Shown in pieces: positions 13,628-24,941 of a stretch of DNA of 64,000 bases (positions are counted from its first letter, which is position 1; every line of letters starts with the position of its first letter). The notes below the pieces were generated by a model. The model was not told the origin of the DNA, did not search any database, and saw nothing but the letters and a program-made list of their open reading frames with translations. This DNA comes from Rhizophagus clarus (Eukaryota; Glomeromycota; Glomeromycetes; Glomerales; Glomeraceae), in assembly GCA_015698045.1 (NCBI GenBank), contig BLAL01000304.1:310001-374000 (forward strand), read 5' to 3'. The position numbers and the translations under genes were made by a program.

Positions 13628-13651
13628 CAGTTCACCCTTACTATAGCGAAT
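13628..13651 (+). repeat. Left terminal inverted repeat of the Tigger element
   Basis: 24 bp, mirror of 16248-16271 with one mismatch at the fifth base (T versus A). It is followed inside by copies of the same core near 13672-13742 (ATTCGTTATAGTAAG, ATTCGTTATAGTG and TTCGTTATA). Confidence 0.9.
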
Positions 13652-14186
13652 CTTGTGGGCTGAAGATCAAAATTCGTTATAGTAAGAAAATTCGTTATAG
13701 TGTATAACGAATAAACATAAGATTTTCGTTATATCAAAAAAATCATATAATCACGTGATAAATGCATTATCGCACTATTATTAAATACAAACCAAATTTA
13801 TTTGGTAATAAAGATAAAAAAACAATAAAACAAAACCAATTATATTCAATTAACGAGTGTTCTTTGTTATTTATTATGAACTCACATACAAATACTTTTT
13901 GTTACTCAATGACTATTACTTAATTGAGTATGATACGAGTACTGTAATACTGTCGTACATCATTTATAAAGACTATTCTCATCGATTTGATATTCAATAA
14001 AACCTTGGTCTTCTTCATAATTATAAAAATCAAACTCATTAAAATACAAAGCTTCAAAATCAAAATTTTCAATATCAATAATATTATTATCGCCTTCCCT
14101 TTCCCTGTTCATAGTATTATTATCAACTGGATCAATAGCAGTGTTATTTGGCTTGAGTTTACTACCTTTATCTGTAACGAATAAAT

Positions 14187-15853
14187 CTAAACTTGATTGT
14201 TTTTTAGAAAAAAAATTATTTCTATAAACAATTTTTCTAATTTTTTCATTACCTTTAATGCACTTTTATCAAAAATATCTTGACTATCATTTTGCTCTAC
14301 ATAGTTAAAAATTGTATCAAATGCAATTAAGGCCTCAGAACTCGTTACTGAAATAATATCTTTATCACCTTCATCATCAGACATAGTATTATTTTCTTTA
14401 AGAATAGCAACAATCTGCTCTTCAGATGGGGGTATACCGGCAATTTCATTCTCCTGGTCTAATCTAATGTATTCTTCAGCAGTAAGAGGGTGTGTATACT
14501 CAAGCTTATTGATTAAATCTTGAATTTCTCTATATTCATTTTCTTCTGTCTCATTATGCCTATTCTCTTCAATTTCGTTATAAGAATTCGTATCATCTGG
14601 CAAAATTCCCGTTTTATTCCAGCAGTTAAATATAGTTTTAGGAAGAACTCTATCCCAGGCTGACACAACATATTTAATAGCTTTTTTGATATTGATTGGA
14701 GATTTACTATTTCCTGTTAATTGTTGAAAGTCAAAAGCCTTGATACGATTTTGAAGGAGCAATTTTCGATATTGTGCCTGCAAAATCAAATATTGTAAGT
14801 TAGAATTTCTTAATTATTAAAATTATATTGAAATTTTAGTACCTTAAAGCTATTTATAATACCCTTGTCGCATGGTTGTAAGTGTGCAGTTGTGTTAGGA
14901 GGCAAAAATTCAATTTTTATATTGGTCAATTCCACACCTTCATATAAAGCATGGACAGGAGCATTGTCTATAAGAAGAAGAATATTTCTTCCTTTTAATC
15001 TCATTTGTGCATCAAACTTACGAATTCAATCATTCCAAATAGAAACTTGCATCCAAGCTGTTGAATTCCAATAATATTCTACTGGTAAAGATGTTTTGGA
15101 TAAATTCTTTAAAGGACGAGGATTTTTATATTTGTGAATGAATACTGGTTTGAGCTTTTCAGTACCAGTTGCATTAGAACAAAGGAGAATTGTTACCCGA
15201 TCTTTAGATTGTTTTTTTCCAGATACAGGTTTATTGGAGATCGTCCTTTTGGGTTCCATTTTCCAATACAAACCAGTTTCATCGCAATTGAAAACATCTT
15301 CAAGACTATAATTACGAATCAAATCTTGAAGGTTTTTTCTGAATTCATCAAGTTTATCAAGAGGTGCGCTTGCAGCTTCTCCTTGTTTTAAATAGCAAGA
15401 AAGATTATGTCTTTTTTTAAATCCACCAATCCAACCATTACTTCCTTTAAAATTTTCAACTTTATATAGAGAAGCAAATGCTATAGCTTTTTCATGTAAA
15501 ACCTGATCACTAATATCAACACCATTTTCTAGAGCCTTCAATACCTATAATGTAAGAGCTTCTTCAATTTCTGGAAAATTCAACTTATTTTGTCTTTTCC
15601 CTTGGGCTTCGGGTGCTTGAGGGTCAATTTCAAGCCATTTTTGTGATTTTTTTAACGTATCACTAATGCATCCTTCACTAACATTATATAGTTCCGCAAG
15701 TTCTTTATTTTTTATATAAGGTTCGTTGATTTTTTTATAACATATTTCATGCTTTTGGGCAATAGTTAAAGATGCTCTTTTCGGTAAAGTTCTCATTTTA
15801 TCTTTACCTTTTGCTTGGGAATATTTATTTAGTGCACTTTTAGTTTTGGGCAT
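14187..15853 (-). pseudogene. Tigger-like DDE transposase with two in-frame stops
   Basis: The frame runs from ATG 15853 to stop 14187 with one clean 65-bp GT-AG intron (14842 down to 14778, branch-like CTAAC, ending TTTTGCAG). It totals 534 codons. The N-terminal ~100 residues form a CENP-B/pogo-type helix-turn-helix (RASLTIAQKHEICYKKIN, then ELAELYNVSEGCISDTLKK). A second DNA-binding part (KGSNGWIGGFKKRHNLS) follows. The catalytic triad is visible: NCDETGL (Asp ~191), LLLIDNAPVH (Asp ~296) and LQPCDKGI (Asp ~329), 32 residues between the last two. TAG at 15547-15545 ('EEALTL*VLKALENG') and TGA at 15028-15026 ('SIWND*IRKFD') both fall where the family has tryptophan, each one G-to-A change from TGG. 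All other positions stay open, so inactivation is recent. The C-terminal Glu-rich tail (NEIEENRHNETEENEYREIQ) is element-specific. Confidence 0.88.
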
Positions 15854-16247
15854 AGTGACGTGTAAAAAAAAGAACTAACTGATCAAGGTTATATTTGCCG
15901 TATTATAATAAAAATAAATCATGATCTTGTTTATGATAATTTTCCTTTTTAACTTTAATCACAAAAATTCTAACCTTTAAAGGCAAATTCGAATTGTTCG
16001 AATTGTTCAAATAAAATTTCATGTGATCAAAAATTCGCTAAATTATTGTGTAACATTTTAAAAATTCGGTATAGCAAAATTCTTCGCTATATGAAGGGTC
16101 ATTTTATTATAATTGTCTTAACATTTAAATTCGTATTACGAGTTAGAGAATTTTTACTTTAAAATTCGGTATAATAAGAATTTTTAATTATTAAAAAATA
16201 TGTACCCGTACTTTTCTTCGTTATAGTAAGTTATTCGCTATAAAAAA

Positions 16248-16271
16248 ATTCGCTATAGTAAGGGTGTACTG
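16248..16271 (-). repeat. Right terminal inverted repeat of the Tigger element
   Basis: 24 bp, inverse of 13628-13651. Subterminal partners lie at about 16058-16100, 16160-16185 and 16218-16245 (ATTCGGTATA, TTCGTTATAGTAAG and TTCGCTATA variants). Confidence 0.9.
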
Positions 16272-16926
16272 TAGTGTAAAGCAGCCTAGTTTAACGAGTT
16301 GAAATTTTATATGTTAGATAGTTTTTTTTATTTTATAAAATTCTAACAAAAAAAAAAAAAAAAAAAGAAAAAACAAATATATCTACCATTCCAAAATTAC
16401 GGATCATGAAATCATTTGTAGTAGCTATTATAATAGATTGATCAGACAGTCGAGCGTAATGATAAAAAATTTTTTTAAAAATAAAAATCCAATCGGTTGG
16501 GATCAAATAAGACAAATTGTGATTTGTAAACCAATTTTACGACTTTGCGTTTGTTGACGATACTTGAAACACAAGTTGTACAAATTATTTTGAACAAATC
16601 AAGGGAATACGAGTATGTTTACTGATTTTTTTCAACACTTTAAATACGCATATAAACTTTTGTTCAATTACGTTTTTGGTTGCTTTTCATTACGAAAATT
16701 TGTTTATGATGTATACAATTGATAAAAAAACTATTAGCATATTAAATTCAAGTAAAATTCATAGTACCAGCCGAATTAGAATTTTAATTTATCAATCAAT
16801 CCGTTATACACCCAGATTTCGGTTCGGATATTTAGTTTACCCGGATGAGAGTGTATTTGTTACTAAGTAGTAATTATTGTTTAGGATTTGATATCTTTAA
16901 ATAAGATTTTAGTGAAAAGCAAAGTA

Positions 16927-17350
16927 CAGTCAACCCTCCATAATTGCACACCCCCTTGGGACCAAGCTAAAGCATGCAATTAGAGAGGGTGTGCAATTAT
17001 AGAATTACTATATAATGCAAGACACATTATCCTTACCATGTATAATACCTGGTCTTTAGTAGAAAAATGCCGGAATTCTAAAGCATTATGCTGCCAATTA
17101 ATAGAAAAGCGTCAGAACTCCAAGGCATTACTTTGTCAATTAATAGAAAAATACCAGAATTCCAAGACTTTACGCTACCAATTAGTAGAAAAGCACCGGA
17201 ATTCCGCGGCAATTAGTAAAAAAATACCATGCAGATCACGTGTGTGCAGTTATGGAGGGAAATATCAATAAGATCGTTCTGGAAAACCATTGCACGTGTA
17301 GAATATAGTGAGTATGCAATTATGGAGAGTGAAATTATGGAGAGCTGACT
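16927..17350. mobile_element. 424-bp pogo-like MITE
   Basis: The ends are inverted repeats: the left starts CAGTCAACCCTCCATAATTG, and the reverse complement of the right starts CAGTCAGCTCTCCATAATTT. TA lies immediately outside both (16925-16926, 17351-17352). The CAGT terminus and TA target are those of Tigger/pogo elements, but the TIR differs from the 2.6-kb element next door, so another transposase family would move it. Extra copies of the end motif 'TATGGAG' occur near the right end (17251, 17321, 17336). It has no transposase; the interior is largely a 42-bp tandem repeat. Confidence 0.78.
17056..17212 (+). repeat. 42-bp tandem repeat inside the MITE
   Basis: Three full units (17056-17097, 17098-17139, 17140-17181) and one shortened unit (17182-17212) share 'TTA(A/G)TAGAAAA..(G/A)CC(A/G)GAATTC.AA'. 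The unit length is a multiple of three, so one frame reads as a 14-residue peptide repeat (LVEKCRNSKALCCQ, LIEKRQNSKALLCQ, ...). That frame has no gene context and is most likely a by-product of the repeat. Confidence 0.8.
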
Positions 17351-18041
17351 GTAAAAACAAAATAAGAACTTACTGAAGGTAATTTTAAAAAAAATTGGTT
17401 GACTATTTATTTTGACATGATGCAAGTTTATTCAATCATAGCGATCAATAAAAATATGAAATCTATTTTCTATTAGCTCTACGCATTTTTTCAGGGCCGG
17501 AATTATGGTAATGTCAGTCAGTTACAAAATAAAGTAATAATATTTGACCAATGTTATCTAAAAAGGAAAGATTTTCACGACGTTATTTTTGTTACTTATT
17601 ACAGTATTGCTCGGGGTCCTGCTAAATTTGCAGAAAAAAAGTTTGATTTATAAAGTAATTTACTTATTTGGAATTATCTCAATCTACAATACATGATACA
17701 AAAGCGTTAAGATTTTAATCTGAATAATCCGGATAGCAATATACTGTATCGTCAGGTGCAATTTTTTTTTTATAATTAATGGAAGGATCCTTAATTGATA
17801 AATAATTTTGACCATTAGCTTTAATCGATATGACAATGTGTAGCTGGATTAGTGCGGCAAAGTTTTGACTTGCTTAAAGTCATTAATATTTTTGTTTTTA
17901 TCGACGAATTGTATAAATACTTAAATTTGTTATATTGATTGTAAAAAAAAAAAAAATAATACACTTTTATCTTCAATTATGATGTTAATATCTTCAAAGT
18001 AATTGTTCAAAATTCCTTATAGATTTTGTGAAATTACCTGC

Positions 18042-19214
18042 CTAATCAGTAATTGCACAACTTAAAAAATCAGATTTTGGAAAATCCTTTGTAAAAGGAT
18101 TAAGTAACCGAGTTGTGTAAACAGCTTTTGGATGTTGACTTCTTTTCTTAAAAGAAGAGAGGTACGGTATGTTTTTCTATGAATTTCTGCTTCTTTAAAT
18201 GGTTTTCTAATTTCAATTGCGCTTGTTTCAACTTTTTTGCATGAATTATAGTAATCATAAAATGATTCCATTAATTCATGCATTTCAATGGCGTTTGATC
18301 TATTTTCTAGATTTGAGTCCCAACATCTTTTCATTAAATCAATGTAACATTTTGGTGCTTCGGGCACATTTATCTCAGGTTTAGTTCCATTGCATATCTT
18401 TAATGTTAGATGATGATCATGAGCACAATTGACAAAAGGTTGTTTTCCGGTTGCTGTGAAATACATAATCATACCAAAACTACATATGTCTTCTGCTTGA
18501 GCGTAAGCTTTACTTCTTAACACTTCAGGAGCCATATAAGGAATAACACCATAAATTTTTACCTCATTTGTACAGTATTATTCACATCTTCATATAATCT
18601 CATATCTGATATACAGTAAATAACGATTTCTTATTATTAAAAGTATTTAAATTTTTTGCTAAAAACAATATATTTCCTGGATGTAAATCATGATGAACTT
18701 TCTGGTTTGATGAATTCCTTTGAGACCCTCGATGATACTAAGTGACGTTCGTATTTTATTTTTCCAATCAAAGTCTTTATAATTTTTATTTATCCAATTA
18801 TTATAACTTCCACCTTCTGCAAATTCAAGGACTATAATAAAATCTTTTGTATCTAGAATTTGAGATATTCCGTATACATTAAGAATATCATTCATTTTAT
18901 TAATTAAATATGTTTTAATCTATATTTAATTATTGTATTTTAATAAACTAATTAAATTGCACTAAATTTAATTAAGAAATTTCATACTTCATTTTGAAAT
19001 TTATTGGTCACATTTTGTAAGTTATTTATATATTTTAAGGCAACCTTTTTGTTTGAAAGTCTTGCATATGATTTTTTTTCCATATTGCTAAATATACTGT
19101 AGCAAATCCACCTTTATCTATTTTCTTAATATAATTAAATTCATTATATGGTATCAATTCTAATGTTATGTTATTTCCATCAGCCTGATTGTTTATAAAT
19201 TCTTTATTTGACAT
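18042..19214 (-). pseudogene. Protein kinase pseudogene (two exons, several frameshifts)
   Basis: Exon 1 starts at ATG 19214 and reads through 'IPYNEFNYIKKIDKGGFATVYLAIW' in pieces, then shifts frame before 'KKVALKYINN' (the residues between are missing). A GT-AG intron (donor GTATGA after ...NKFQNE, acceptor AATATAG) leads to a C-lobe exon with KMNDILNVYGISQILDTKD, VHHDLHPGNILF (catalytic-loop Asp still encoded), MAPEVLRSKAYAQAEDICSF and the family C-terminal 'AVYTTRLLNPFTKDFP'. At least four frame changes are needed: after AIW, before VHHDLHPGN, after ISDMRLYEDVNN, and near the C-terminus. The C-lobe exon is a close relative of the one at 37468-38321 on the other strand, including decay at the same place after the activation segment. 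It cannot make a kinase as it stands. Confidence 0.8.
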
Positions 19215-19689
19215 GATTTACACCATTTATACTAGAATATTTATTTCTAATAATAATTAGAATAATCAGGAATAACATGCAATGATTAACATAATAGTGT
19301 ATTATTATTTAATCAACATTTTTTCTTAACACGTAGCATAATAGTTTTAATACTATAAATAGCCAACAATAGTTTTTAACGAATTGTCTTGTGATAAATT
19401 TATTTTATTTATTAATAATTGAAAATATTAATCAAAATATATTATTATTTTTTTTAATAAATCGAAGTTTTTAGATTACGGTGTAGTTGTTAAATTTTAT
19501 AGTGTAAATTTTAACAGAAGTTAAATTTTAACTATCTATTAAAATTTATACTAAAAATATAAATTTAAATTAACTTGTACTAAACACGTAATTTAACTAA
19601 ACGCGTAAGCATATTTTAAATTTTAAGTTATTTTTAATTACTTTTTGACGAAACGTTAGAATAACATTTCATTTTTTCTTTTTTTTTAG

Positions 19690-20226
19690 GCGGTTTTTTC
19701 CTTCAAGGTCTTTGGATGCATGGGTTACAGTATGTTTTTTATTCTCGCTCTTAACCTTTCTATTCTAACAAAGTGGTAACCAATGTCTTTGTTTTTTATT
19801 CTTTTAGGTATCTTTTCAGCTCTCCTTGAATGTGGGCTCGGTATGGAAAGCATTTTTTAAGTATTCTTTAATTAAAGTCGTTTTTTTTTGTTTAAGGATG
19901 GAACATTTACTAATGCTTTAATATTTTCTTTCTTTTTTAGGCGGGTTATTTTTGAATCTAGGTTTTTTCTTACTTATATTTTAACGAATGTTAACAGTTT
20001 GTTATTTCTTTTCTTAGACGATCAACCTTAGTTATTGCTAACCAAAAATATCAGATTGAGGATTTTCAAAAATTAGGTTCCGTAAAATTTTGAAGAAAAA
20101 AATAGTTGCTAATGATGAAGGAATTAATAGATAGGAACCAATATATTTTTTAAATATATTTTTTTTTAAAAACAGTTATTAATGTTTTATTATTTCTTTT
20201 TAGGTGACCCAGATGTGGAATATCGT
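19690..20226. repeat. Decayed ladder of intron-like repeats (copy 1)
   Basis: Four to five degenerate units start at about 19690, 19808, 19941, (20020) and 20204. Each begins right after a polypyrimidine-TTTTAG (an acceptor-like end), followed by a G-rich 'exon-like' core related to 'GCGGTTTTTTGAATCT..GGATGTGG...GGTATG' of about 35-45 bases, and then AT-rich DNA with an 'AACGAATNTTA' motif. Frames are not conserved between units. The same unit type recurs at 24018-24760. No protein is recognised. Confidence 0.45.
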
Positions 20227-20989
20227 TAAAAAAAATTATCTTTTTCTTAAACAAATTGTTCATTAAACATATTTTTACTATCTTTGGACATTGATTTCAG
20301 TTCATCTCTTATCTATTGGAGACTAGAATCCAACCAACTTTAGAGATAACATTTTTTTTAAAAAGCTTCAATAAAAACTTTATCTGAAAGCAAATCGAAG
20401 CTGATTTCTCTACAATAAAAAAAAAAAAAAAAAATGATTTCAAAATATATATAAAAGTTTAGATTTTTTTTTTTTTTGAACATTTTTCATCTCTTTCTAT
20501 AGGAAAATCTGCTCAAACTGGATATTGAAATCCAAGATAAGTTTGAAAAATAATTTTCAAAATTTAATTTATTTGAAGTTTAAAGTTCCTTTTTTAATCC
20601 AAGTAATTCGGCAGTCTTGTTATTAAGAGAAATCTTGAATTTAATATATAAGAATACGACGATATAGAATGTAACAAATATTGTATAATGTTCTTTTACA
20701 TAAAATATAATAAAGTATGTGTTTACCATGAAAAAAAATGTATTATATTGACGTCAGAATATACATGTGATCATTCCAAAGACCAACTTTAAATTCGGAT
20801 TTAATTAATTATATTTATTGTTTGTGTTGTTTTAAGTCATCAACAAGTTTGAGATTCAGATCTCAGATTCCTGATAAAAAATCTTTGATTCTAATTTAAA
20901 TTTTTATATTTATTTCCAAAAGTTAACGTTGAGCCATAAAAATGATCAAATAATCTACAGGTCTGTGTTACGAAACCTTAGGCAGTTAA

Positions 20990-21177
20990 CGAATCTTTTT
21001 CTTTCCTCTTCTTCGACTCTTCGTATGTTCTTTCCTACATATTCTTTTCTTTTCCTTTTATACATTCTTTCTCTTTCCCTTTATGTAATTTTTCTCCTCT
21101 GTCCCCTTTCATACATTTTTTCTTTTTTACTTTTGCACATACTTTTTTTCTTTTATTCTTTTCTTCTCATTCCTTTA
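20990..21177 (+). repeat. Polypyrimidine tract
   Basis: About 190 bases almost purely C and T on the plus strand, with loose ~30-base repeats of 'TACATTCTTT'. No coding signature; the open frame across it (LFLSSSSTLRMFF...) is a consequence of the T/C composition. Confidence 0.6.
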
Positions 21178-22094
21178 AATAATAGACATGATAATGTAAA
21201 TACTGAGGATTTTGTATAGTTACAAAACTGTTACAATAAATAAAGAGATTATAGGACGGGATTATAGGACATGACTCACATAAGAAATTTCGGAAATAAA
21301 CAAAAAATGATGGGGTTACAATGATTAGCTGATAGAATTCAAAATCTGTTAACTTTACGCGTGATGACACTAAGAAGATGCGAAGTCCGGAATATACAGT
21401 ATGCTTCATTATTTTTTTATAAGAGAAAAGAAATTATATTTGACTAATATAAATAAAGAGACGTATAACTTATTATACAAAAAGAGAGAACTTTTTTTTT
21501 ATTTAGTTAAAGATATCATGTTGAATCAAATATAAAGAATATCTTTTATCATCTGATTCATATAGGCACGCTACTTGAGTTGTAGTCTCTACTTTAAATG
21601 TCTCGGCAGCAGGTAAATAATTGGGAGGGCCCAACGGATATATATAGTTACCCAGATAGTGTTAGATTCAGGTCTTCACGCACTCCCTGAGGGTGACTTT
21701 AATGTATAAACGTGCACTTTCGTATATGTATGTCAAGTTCTTTCTCTTATTTTAATAAAGCTTGGAACAGGGCGTTCATTAAAGGAAAAAAAAAAATCTT
21801 TTAAACAAGATAAATACAATTCTTCAAATATTTGAAAATGAAAGAAGTTGTCTAACGAAAGAGGATAAAAAGGAGTTGGAGAGAAATTCAAAATCCCAAG
21901 TTAACTGACGTAAAAAACAAATGATGAGAAAAATAATTTATTGAAATTATGGAAGAGCCAATTGGCAAATCGATAAATGATTTATCCGACAAAATGCATT
22001 ATAATACTTTTCTAAGATGAAGAACACCAGGACTGAAGAAAGAAGAACAAGAGAGAAGCAGAAAAACAAGAAAATATAGAAATACATGAATTAA

Positions 22095-22887
22095 AGTTGC
22101 CTGCCGTAAGTATTAATTACGGCATTTTGGATTACAACTTGGGTTGTAACCCTGATTTACAACTACGGCTCAAAGTTGTAATGTGCCGTATTAAAGTTGT
22201 AATATGTAATTATGCTGTAAACTTAATTAAGTTGTAAATTGGCAAATTACTAAATAATAAAAAATGATAACAAAAAATCAGGTTTTGATTATAGACGGTG
22301 TATATTCTAAAGCTCCATTCAAGTTCCTATAAAAATGAAAAAGAAAAATTAATTAAATTGACATAAAGAAAATAATAAAAGAAGAATAATAATAATAATA
22401 AAATGATATCAAATATAATATACCTAATAATTCCTTACAAAAAAGTCAATCCGTGTTTTATATTCCATTTTTATTCTGCAAAGGGCTCATATAATCATAT
22501 TCATGAATTAATAATCTTACATTGTGGAAACGTAATGTATTTCATGAATGACTCTGAAGGGCTCATTTTTGTGGAATTTTTACAGAAATAATGGATAAAA
22601 TTTTTTATAGGGATTCAGCAAACTGAAAACTAAGTTTACCATAAAGTAAAAAACAAATTAAAAAAAATATAAGCCTCACAATTACATAATCTGCAATTCT
22701 AGATTAACAGAATCGTAGTATTGATACATCAAAGTCTGCAATACATAATATCATTAATAAAATAATTACGATTATTACGAACATTACACCAATTACAACT
22801 GGTTGGAAATTTACGGCAAAACGTTACAACTCTACGACATTACGTTACAACTTTCCAACTCGGTTACAACTATTACGGCATGCAACA
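22095..22887. mobile_element. MITE-like element with TTAA flanks
   Basis: The left end AGTTGCCTGCCGTAA and the inverse of the right end TGTTGCATGCCGTAA are inverted repeats, each bordered by TTAA (22091-22094, 22888-22891). TTAA duplication is used by piggyBac and some other superfamilies. Both subterminal regions are dense in a shared octamer TTACAACT/AGTTGTAA (over ten copies at 22125-22235 and 22790-22875), a likely binding-site cluster. The middle is AT-rich and has no transposase. Confidence 0.6.
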
Positions 22888-23246
22888 TTAACATGAATGG
22901 CAAGAAACATGCTTCTAGCGATTAGAGGTAATAAAAATAAATATATTTTCTGTAGTAGCAAACAACAATTATAATGAAATGAATTCTAAAAGAAAAATTA
23001 AAGAATATTTTTTATTCTAGTATTCAATTATGCTTACTTCCGCCTCATTTTTATTTTTATATAATGACTCTAAAATATAAATAATTCCTTTTAAATATGT
23101 ATTTTGTTTTGTTTTAGGATTAGCCAATAGACATAATCTTTTTTTCTTTGTAATTGTATAAAAATCTTAGCCGTAATTGTTCGGATATTTTTGCAATTAG
23201 AAAGTGCAGGAAGTTATTATCCGAAGGTTGGTGTAAATTTATCTTA

Positions 23247-23730
23247 GGCTGGACCAAGCAAAAAGTGTGTTTAGCATAATCCCCCCTTTTTGTCTTCAAA
23301 ATGGTTCTTGAACAACACTTATTTGCAATTTTGATTGGACGACATTGATAAAAATCATGTGACTGTTCAAGATTTGTTAATTTACCCCAGTAACGCCACA
23401 AAAAATTTCCACCCCCACGTGATTTTTGGCCGGCATTATGAGATTTGGCCAGAATTAAGAAATTAACCATGCGACGAATATGGCGTGACAAATAGGACTT
23501 TACACACTGAAAAAAATTTAAGTCCCTGGAATACTACTGAAAAATGAGAAAGTAGAGGGTGTGACACCGGTGACGAAATTTTAAGGTCATGTGGGGTGGA
23601 AAAATTTTGTGGTGATACTGGGGAAGATAGATTTGTTATGATGTTCAAGTTTTAGCCAATCAATTAGGCTTCCCCCATCTCTCTGACCCCAGATTTTATG
23701 TTAAACACACTATCTGCTTGGTCTGGTCTT
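23247..23730. mobile_element. Foldback/MITE element with long imperfect inverted arms
   Basis: The outer arms pair: 'GGACCAAGCAAAAAGTGTGT' on the left and 'ACACACTATCTGCTTGGTCT' on the right are inverse copies. An inner arm pair is 23382-23425 (CCCCAGTAACGCCAC) with 23585-23628 (GTGGTGATACTGGGG). Together the arms span about 180 bases on each side, so the RNA or single strand could fold into a long hairpin. A minus-strand frame crosses the left arm (MVNFLILAKSHNAGQKSRG), but it is probably incidental to the repeat. Confidence 0.6.
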
Positions 23731-24017
23731 ATTTATGTAACTTCATCTTATTTATAGGAGGAAGAATTTGAGTTTAAGTGGCTTAAAAAAATAATATTTT
23801 AACAAATCTGGTTATTAATCCTCAGATCATTAAATGACTGGATTGTATTAGGTCAGCATTGTTATTTATATAGCTTATCTATGACCAAATCAGCCTAATT
23901 TTTAATTTTTAATAAAGAAGATTTGTTTTGCATAAAAGGATAAAAAAATAATATATAAATATGTAAATTGGGTGAAATGACGAAAATAAATGGCAAAATT
24001 ATGGAAAATATTAATTC

Positions 24018-24760
24018 ACTTTTTTAAGAGACTCTTCAGTCCTTTGATGGTAGTCATTGGTAGGCATTTTACTTTATTTTAATGAATATTACTAATTGCT
24101 TGTTATTGCTTGTTTTTCCTTTTTTTTCTCTGGATATGAAAATGTACGGTAATAAAGTAAAAAAGTTAAAAGTTTCTCTGGTTATTTCACTTTGATAAAC
24201 ATTTCTAGTTGATTGTTTTTAAGAACTTTTAAGTTAGCAAGTAAAAAAAAAATTTAATTTAATAATATTATTAATTCTAACTGTTAATTTGTCTCTTTAA
24301 TTTTTTTACTTTAACAAACATTAATAATTGTTCATTTATTTTTAATTTAGGTCATTTTCAGATCTCTCTTTACGTGGAAACCTGGCAAGTAAAATAATTA
24401 TTTTATTTTGTTTTATTTTAACGAATATTACTAATTGTTTTTTGCTATTTTTGAATCTTTCTGAATATGGAGACTGGGGAATTAAAAAAAAATTTTTTTC
24501 TATTTTAATGAAATTTTACTAGCTGTTCGGTTTTTTCTTTTTTTAGGCAGTCTTTTAGAATCTTTTTTAGACGTGAAAATTGGCATGCACTACATTATTT
24601 TCAACTTAACTTCCATGAACATTAATTACTATCTGTTCATTTTTTTACGCAAATTTTTTTTTTCAAAACGCGGTGTAGTGAAATTGTCACATGCAAGTAA
24701 AAAAAACAATTTATTTTCAATTTAGAAGAAGTTGAGCTAAACTGCTTCAGTCAAAGTTAC
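24018..24760. repeat. Decayed ladder of intron-like repeats (copy 2)
   Basis: About seven degenerate units of roughly 105 bases. The recurring parts are 'TTTTAACGAATATTACTAATTGTT' variants (near 24080, 24190, 24307, 24414, 24501, 24612), a polypyrimidine-TTTTAG, and a short core such as 'CAGATCTCTCTTTACGTGG' or 'GAATCTTTCTGAATATGG'. The units are the same type as 19690-20226. They sit just upstream of the kinase gene with the micro-exon-like array, and share its layout of branch-like ACTAAT, acceptor, short core and donor, though far more decayed. Confidence 0.5.
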
Positions 24761-24941
24761 GCCTGCTTAACTACCTTTAGTAATTATTTCCCTGTTATGA
24801 TTTTTTGTTGCACCATAGTGAGGCGTCATACATGCAGTGCTTGTGATCAATTGATCAACATAGTTGCATTTTGCATAAATATTACGTCTAAACAAACGAA
24901 GAGATATTACCTTTTAAGAAATTTGATGTAAATATATAGTA

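Larger units (their letters stand above)
13628..16271 (-). mobile_element. Tigger/pogo-class (Tc1/mariner superfamily) DNA transposon, complete element
   Basis: A 2,644-bp element with 24-bp terminal inverted repeats, 13628-13651 and 16248-16271, that match at 23 of 24 positions (left end begins CAGTTCACCCTTACTATAGC) and flanked on both sides by a TA dinucleotide (13626-13627, 16272-16273), the expected target duplication. It encodes a Tigger-type transposase on the minus strand. Several internal copies of the TIR core 'ATTCG(C/T)TATAGTAAG' lie just inside each end. The transposase has two nonsense codons, so this copy is probably not autonomous, but its ends are well preserved and could still be mobilised in trans. 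Confidence 0.92.

Noticed and set aside
17213..17425. Minus-strand frame of 70 codons across the MITE end
   Set aside because: Overlaps the inverted repeat and flank, starts without good context and has AT-driven composition.
21590..21800. Possible solo LTR (TATA-like run, AATAAAG signal)
   Set aside because: No TG...CA boundaries with a matching direct repeat were found.
23120..23470. 116-codon minus-strand frame (MVNFLILAKSHNAGQKSRG...)
   Set aside because: It runs through the left arm of the foldback element and beyond it, with no domain or splice context; more likely incidental to the repeat than a gene.
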